A stretch of DNA of 64,000 nt from contig NZ_VRLV01000006.1 in NCBI RefSeq assembly GCF_009760925.1, positions 1 to 64,000 on the forward strand. The letters are read 5' to 3'. Below, piece after piece: positions 59,831 to 64,000 of this stretch. A program made the translations under genes and the position numbers. Source of the DNA: Nonomuraea typhae. Its GTDB lineage: Bacteria > Actinomycetota > Actinomycetes > Streptosporangiales > Streptosporangiaceae. Each line of letters opens with the position of its first letter. The stretch's first letter is position 1. Under the pieces are notes generated by a model. The model was not told the origin of the DNA. It saw only the letters and a program-made list of their open reading frames with translations, and ran no database searches.

Positions 59831-60631
59831 ATGACGCGCACCAGGACTCGCGTGGCCCCGCCCGACCAGGCCTGTGTCGCCGCGGTCGACCTGGCGCGCA
59901 CCGCCGCGCTCGAGCTCGCCCGGCCCGGCGAGCCCGGCGACCACCTCGGCTACGAAAGCGAGGGCGACCGGGTCGTCACCCACTACTTCGCCTGCCAGGA
60001 CCGCGCCTACCGCGGCTGGCGCTGGGCCGTCACCGTCGCCCGCGCCTCCCGGGCCAAGGCCGTCACGGTCAGCGAGGCCGTGCTGCTGCCCGGCTCCGGC
60101 GCCCTGATGGCCCCCGCGTGGCTGCCGTGGAGCGAACGGCTGCGCCCCGGCGACCTCGGCGTGGGCGACCTGCTGCCCACGGCCGACGACGACGACCGCC
60201 TCGAACCCGGCTTCACCGACTCCGGCGACGACAGCGACCGCCAGATGCTCTTCGAGTACGGCCTCGGCCGCGCCCGCGTCCTCTCGGCCATCGGCAGAGA
60301 CCGCGCCGCCAGGCGCTGGCACTCCGGCGAACGCGGGCCGCACACCCCGATCGCCCACGCCGCGCCCGCCCAGTGCTCCACGTGCGGCTTCTATCTGCCG
60401 CTTTCCGGGGTGATGCGGCAGGAGTTCGGCGTGTGCGCCAACGAGTACGCGCCCGACGACGGCAAGGTGGTCTCCGCCGACCACGGCTGCGGCGCCCACT
60501 CCGAGGCCGCCGTCATGCCGCCGACCGTCGAACCCTCCTCGCCCATCCTCGACGACATGGGTTTCGACCTGATCGACGACGAGGCCGGATCGGTGGACGA
60601 ATCAGCCTCCGAGGAGCTCGGCCACTCCTGA
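59831..60631 (+). CDS. DUF3027 protein
   Basis: The 266-residue protein is of the actinobacterial DUF3027 family. The N-terminal ~90 residues include HLGYESEGDRVVTHYFACQDRAYRGWRWAVTV, a family hallmark. A Cys-containing segment follows (AQCSTCGFYLPLSGVMRQEFGVCANEYAPDDG plus HGCGAH), which looks like a zinc site. GGAGGCGG lies before ATG 59831. Function is not established. It precedes the sacsin-like gene on the same strand by 137 nt. Confidence 0.93.
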   Translation: MTRTRTRVAPPDQACVAAVDLARTAALELARPGEPGDHLGYESEGDRVVTHYFACQDRAYRGWRWAVTVARASRAKAVTVSEAVLLPGSGALMAPAWLPWSERLRPGDLGVGDLLPTADDDDRLEPGFTDSGDDSDRQMLFEYGLGRARVLSAIGRDRAARRWHSGERGPHTPIAHAAPAQCSTCGFYLPLSGVMRQEFGVCANEYAPDDGKVVSADHGCGAHSEAAVMPPTVEPSSPILDDMGFDLIDDEAGSVDESASEELGHS

Positions 60632-60768
60632 CTCCAGGTGTCGGTGCGGGCCGCTAGATTGCTGTGTCTATGGTCGCGCCCGCTTCGCCACTCGTCGGCG
60701 TCGCTGCGCCCGCTCTCCTGGCGAGCTCCTGCGCTCGGAACCCCCTACCCGCACCGCATTGGAGGATC

Positions 60769-63700
60769 GTGGACAGCTTCGGCACCGACCGGATGCGCGC
60801 CGCAGTCCTCACGGCCTGGACGGCCTCGCCCGCCCGCTTCCGTGAGGACGCCAACGCCGAAGAGGACTTCGCCCTCGGCGGCTATCGCGACCGGCTCATC
60901 GTGGAGCTCGCGCAGAACGCCGCCGACGCGGCCATGCGCGGCGGCGTCCCCGGGGTGCTGCGGCTACGGCTCGACGGCGACGTCCTCACCGCGGCCAACA
61001 CCGGCGCCCCGCTCGACGCCACCGGCGTCGAAGGGCTGTCCACACTGCGCGTCTCCGGCAAACGTGACGAGGCGGGCGCCGCCGGCCGCTTCGGCGTCGG
61101 CTTCGCCGCCGTGGTCTCCGTCACCGACGAGCCCGCGATCGGCTCCCGAGGGTCCGCCGCGGTGCGCTGGTCCCGCGAGGAGACCGCCGCGCTGGTCGCC
61201 TCCGTCCCCGGCCTGGCCCCCGAGCTGGCCGGGCGCTCCGGCCACGTCCCGCTGCTGCGCCTGCCGTTCGAGACCGAGCCGCTGTCCGTGCCCGACGGGT
61301 TCGACACCGTGGTACGGCTGCCGCTGCGCGACAAGACGGCGGTCGAGGCGGTCCGGCGCATGCTGGCCGAGACCAGCCCGGCGCTCCCGCTCGGCCTGCC
61401 CGCCCTGACCGCCATCGAGATCGAGACCGACGGCGAGCTGCGCCGGGTGACCGGCGACGGCTGGCGACTGGTGGCCGACTCGGGCGAGTTCACCGCCGAG
61501 CAGGTCGCCGAGTTGTTCGCCGACCGGCCCACCGAGGAGCGCGCCCGGCCCTACTGGTCGGTGCGCTGGGCCGTGCACATGACCTCCGGCGAGGCCGGCC
61601 CGCTGCCGGCGAGCGTGCCCGCGGTGGTGCACGCGCCCACGCCCAGCGACGAGGCGCTCGACCTGCCCGCGCTGCTCATCGCCTCCTTCCCGATGGCCAC
61701 CGACCGGCGGCACGTCGCCAAGGGCCCGCTGACCGACTTCCTGGTCGACAAGGCCGCCGAGGCTTACCTGCGCCTGCTGAAGGATCTGCCGCGCACGCCC
61801 CGGCTGCTCGACCTGGTGCCCGCGCTCATGGGCAAAGGCGAGCTCGACGCCCGCATCCGCCGGGCGATCCTGCGACGCCTGCCGGGCACGCCGCTGCTGC
61901 CCGCCCTGTCCGCGCCCGCGCCCGCCGTGGAGACCGCCTCCTTCAGCGAGGCCGCCGTCTACGAGCCCGACGCCCAATGGCACGTGGAGCACCCCGCCTC
62001 CGAAAAGGGGCCCGACGGCTGGGTGATCGCCGGCCGCGAGGCGGCGGTGGTCGCGGGCGCCGGTGAGCTGCTGGAGGCGATCGCCGCCTTCGTCCCCGGC
62101 CTGCTGCCAGCCGGGTGGCCGGCCCGCCACCCCGCCCTGGCCTCGCTGGGGGTGCGCAGGGTCGAGCTGGCCGACGTGGTCGACCTGCTGTCCGGAGAAG
62201 GCGTCGAGGGGCGGGATCCGGCCTGGTGGCGTTCGGTGTACGACGTGCTGCCCTACGACGACCCCGAGTCGCTGGGGGCGCTGCCGGTGCCGCTGGCCGA
62301 CGGACGGCTGGTCCGCGGCCCGCGCGGGACCCTCGTGCTGACCGGGGCCGCGCTCGACCTCGAAGCCCTGGGCCTGCGCATCGTCCACCCCGACGCCGCC
62401 CACCCCCTGCTGCTGCGCCTAGGCGCCGCCGAGGCCACCCCGCGCACCGTCCTCGAAGACACCCTGACCCGCACCGCCATCTCGGAGTCGCTCGACAGCC
62501 CCGACCCCGAGCCGGTGGCCCGCGCCGTCCTGTCACTGGTGGACGCCGCCGGCCTCGCCCCCGGCGAGCTCCCGTGGCTGGCCGAGCTGGCGCTGCGCGG
62601 GGCCGACGGCGAGCTGTACGCCGCCGGTGAGCTGCTGCTGCCCGGAGGCGTGCTGGCCGGGCTGCTGGAGGAGGGGCCGCTGGTCGCCGACGCGCTCGTC
62701 ACCGAGTACGGCTCACGCGTGCTGGCGGCCGCCGGCGTGCTGGACGGGTTCGCCGTGGTCAACGACTCCGACGTGCTCCTGGACCACGACGAGTGCGATC
62801 ACGACCTCGACGGCGAAGAGGACTGGCTCGACCACGTCCACGACCTCCTGCCCGACCTCGAGGTGCCGCCCGTGGTGGCCGAGTTCACCGCCATCCGCGA
62901 CCTGGAGCTCGTGGCCGACTGGCCCGCGGCGCTGCCCCTGCTGACCCGGCCGCCGCTCCGGGCCGCCCTCCACCCGCTGCGGGTGGACGGCGTGGAGGTC
63001 CCCTCATACACCGCGTGGTGGCTGGCCGGTCACCCCGTGCTGGACGGCCGCCGCCCGCGCGAACTCCGCCTGCCCGGGGCCGACCCGCTGCTGCAGGGCC
63101 TCTACGCCGACGCGCCGCCCGGCCTGGACGAAAGCGCGCTGTCCATGCTCGGGGTCCGCACGACGCTGGCCGACCTCCTCGCCTCCCACGGCGGCCCGGA
63201 AGAACTCCTCGACCTCATGGCCGACGCCGCCATCGACGTCGATCGGGCTCAGCTGCGGGCCCTGTGGATCGCGCTGGCCGGCATCGAGCCGTCGCGGGTG
63301 GCGCCGCCGTCCCGGGTACGCGCCGTCCTGGGCGGCGACATCGTGGTCGCCCCGGCCGACGACGTCGTCGTGGTGGAGGCGCCCGACCTGCTGCAGCTGG
63401 TGACGTCCCGCCCTCTGGTGCTGGCCTCCTACGACCTGGCCGAGTCGCTGTCGGAACTGCTCGACCTGCCGCTGGCCGGCGAACTGGTCACCGGCGAGGT
63501 CACCTCCCAGGGGGAGACGAGGACCGTGCCCGCCGAAGTACGCTCCCTGCTGCCGACCGCGCCCGGGACGTACGTGGAGCACGACGAGCTCCTGGTGGAC
63601 GGGGTCCCGTGCGCGTGGCGTTACTTCGACGGCGCCATCCACTGCACCGGCGTGGACGGCCTGGCCAGGGGCCTGGCCTGGGCCGTCGGCCAGTGGTCCG

Positions 63701-63777
63701 ACCGCCTGGCGGTGGCCGCCCTGCTCCGCGACCCGGCGGCCGTCCCCCTCCTGCTGGCCGAGGCCGACCTGTCCTGA
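60769..63777 (+). CDS. Sacsin-like GHKL-type ATPase/chaperone
   Basis: A 1002-residue protein with an N-terminal Hsp90/GHKL ATP-binding domain like that of sacsin. RDRLIVELAQNAADAAMRGG is the N-box with its conserved Asn/Asp, and the G1/G2-type loops lie around AANTGAPLDATGVEGLSTLRVSGKR and GRFGVGFAAVVSVTD. The remaining ~750 residues are unrecognised, with acidic stretches near ~680-700. I start at GTG 60769 because relatives open with similar residues and GGAGG is close (only 3 nt away, which is short); ATG 60793 is the alternative. It may be a chaperone or DNA/RNA-associated ATPase; function unproven. Confidence 0.87.
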   Translation: MDSFGTDRMRAAVLTAWTASPARFREDANAEEDFALGGYRDRLIVELAQNAADAAMRGGVPGVLRLRLDGDVLTAANTGAPLDATGVEGLSTLRVSGKRDEAGAAGRFGVGFAAVVSVTDEPAIGSRGSAAVRWSREETAALVASVPGLAPELAGRSGHVPLLRLPFETEPLSVPDGFDTVVRLPLRDKTAVEAVRRMLAETSPALPLGLPALTAIEIETDGELRRVTGDGWRLVADSGEFTAEQVAELFADRPTEERARPYWSVRWAVHMTSGEAGPLPASVPAVVHAPTPSDEALDLPALLIASFPMATDRRHVAKGPLTDFLVDKAAEAYLRLLKDLPRTPRLLDLVPALMGKGELDARIRRAILRRLPGTPLLPALSAPAPAVETASFSEAAVYEPDAQWHVEHPASEKGPDGWVIAGREAAVVAGAGELLEAIAAFVPGLLPAGWPARHPALASLGVRRVELADVVDLLSGEGVEGRDPAWWRSVYDVLPYDDPESLGALPVPLADGRLVRGPRGTLVLTGAALDLEALGLRIVHPDAAHPLLLRLGAAEATPRTVLEDTLTRTAISESLDSPDPEPVARAVLSLVDAAGLAPGELPWLAELALRGADGELYAAGELLLPGGVLAGLLEEGPLVADALVTEYGSRVLAAAGVLDGFAVVNDSDVLLDHDECDHDLDGEEDWLDHVHDLLPDLEVPPVVAEFTAIRDLELVADWPAALPLLTRPPLRAALHPLRVDGVEVPSYTAWWLAGHPVLDGRRPRELRLPGADPLLQGLYADAPPGLDESALSMLGVRTTLADLLASHGGPEELLDLMADAAIDVDRAQLRALWIALAGIEPSRVAPPSRVRAVLGGDIVVAPADDVVVVEAPDLLQLVTSRPLVLASYDLAESLSELLDLPLAGELVTGEVTSQGETRTVPAEVRSLLPTAPGTYVEHDELLVDGVPCAWRYFDGAIHCTGVDGLARGLAWAVGQWSDRLAVAALLRDPAAVPLLLAEADLS

Positions 63778-63789
63778 AAGGCGCCGGGC

Positions 63790-64000
63790 CTAGCGGTGCC
63801 CCAGCACGTTGACGACCCGGCCGTTCGGGTCCCGGACGAAGAATCGGCGTACTCCCCACTCCTCGTCCTGCAGGGGGTGCACGATCTCCGCTCCGCTCTG
63901 CCGTACCGCCGCGTAGGCCGCGTCCACGTCGTCGACCTCGATACTCAGATCGGGTGCGACCGGCGCGGTCTTGTCGCGGGTCATGAAGCTGATCTGCGCT
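63790..64000 (-). CDS. VOC/glyoxalase-like protein, 5' end beyond the window
   Basis: The last ~69 residues of a vicinal-oxygen-chelate protein are visible. The C-terminal half opens with a beta-alpha unit (PDLSIEVDDVDAAYAAVRQSGAEI) and ends with RRFFVRDPNGRVVNVLGH, the typical VOC ending. The frame is open to position 64000, so the gene starts outside the window. It is convergent with the sacsin-like gene 12 nt away. Confidence 0.88.
   Translation of the reverse strand, partial: AQISFMTRDKTAPVAPDLSIEVDDVDAAYAAVRQSGAEIVHPLQDEEWGVRRFFVRDPNGRVVNVLGHR

Overview
The window is a high-GC actinobacterial chromosome segment. Third positions are almost all G or C, GTG and TTG starts are frequent, and the gene set (SepF, DUF3027, DUF3263, DUF1707, XPB helicase, HelD, mycosin, CIRCE-controlled stand-alone GroEL) fits Streptosporangiales or Streptomyces-like bacteria. 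A Nonomuraea-type organism is my best guess. It is almost entirely housekeeping and metabolic chromosome: no insertion sequence, prophage, CRISPR array, tRNA or integrase was seen.

Layout. 0-0.5 kb: 3' end of a 23S rRNA, a 5S rRNA and a strong terminator. 0.5-3.4 kb: a GNAT-domain gene broken by a frameshift, a PhzF-like isomerase and a short SepF paralogue. 3.4-10.5 kb: a minus-strand block with a membrane protein, argS overlapped by a P-type ATPase, plsX and a DUF1707 protein. 10.7-14.5 kb: a KamA-type radical SAM enzyme convergent with a CehA/McbA-type PHP hydrolase. 14.7-17.2 kb: an aminosugar locus, with a ROK repressor divergent from nagA around a perfect palindrome. 17.4-19.7 kb: an SGNH hydrolase/MarR divergent pair, a 57-residue protein resembling the start of a DUF222/HNH protein, and a PEBP protein. 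19.7-21.5 kb: a polysaccharide/teichoic-acid-type ABC exporter. 21.9-27.7 kb: a complete five-gene peptide ABC importer ending in a perfect 15-bp terminator.

27.7-31.1 kb: a thiolase-like protein with a DUF35 partner behind a TetR-type palindrome, then an orphan mycosin protease and a secreted partner. 31.2-36.4 kb: a SAM-hydrolase (DUF62) gene, DUF3263, otsB, an MFS transporter, otsA and an ECF-like sigma factor. Trehalose synthesis is therefore split between two strands. 36.4-40.5 kb: the most interesting block. A SAM-I riboswitch precedes a threonine-synthase-like PLP enzyme and a ubiquitin-like sulfur carrier ending in Gly-Gly. I interpret these as the MetM/MetO route, which makes homocysteine from O-phosphohomoserine and a protein thiocarboxylate. 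They are followed by a cold-shock gene and groEL under two tandem CIRCE operators.

41.1-46.9 kb: a methyltransferase, a GNAT, a TetR/flavin amine oxidase pair and a HelD-type helicase. 47.1-56.9 kb: an XPB helicase, a SigE-family sigma factor with a membrane partner, an acyl-CoA ligase, a Pycsar-effector-like (DUF5706) membrane protein, a helicase-associated/WYL protein and a TetR. 57.0-64.0 kb: a HAD phosphatase, a long cold-shock protein, an MFS transporter, DUF3027, a 1002-residue sacsin-like GHKL ATPase, and a VOC protein cut by the window edge.

Recurrent architecture: several operons are translationally coupled by ATGA overlaps, and three convergent gene pairs end in one shared CTAG that supplies both stop codons.
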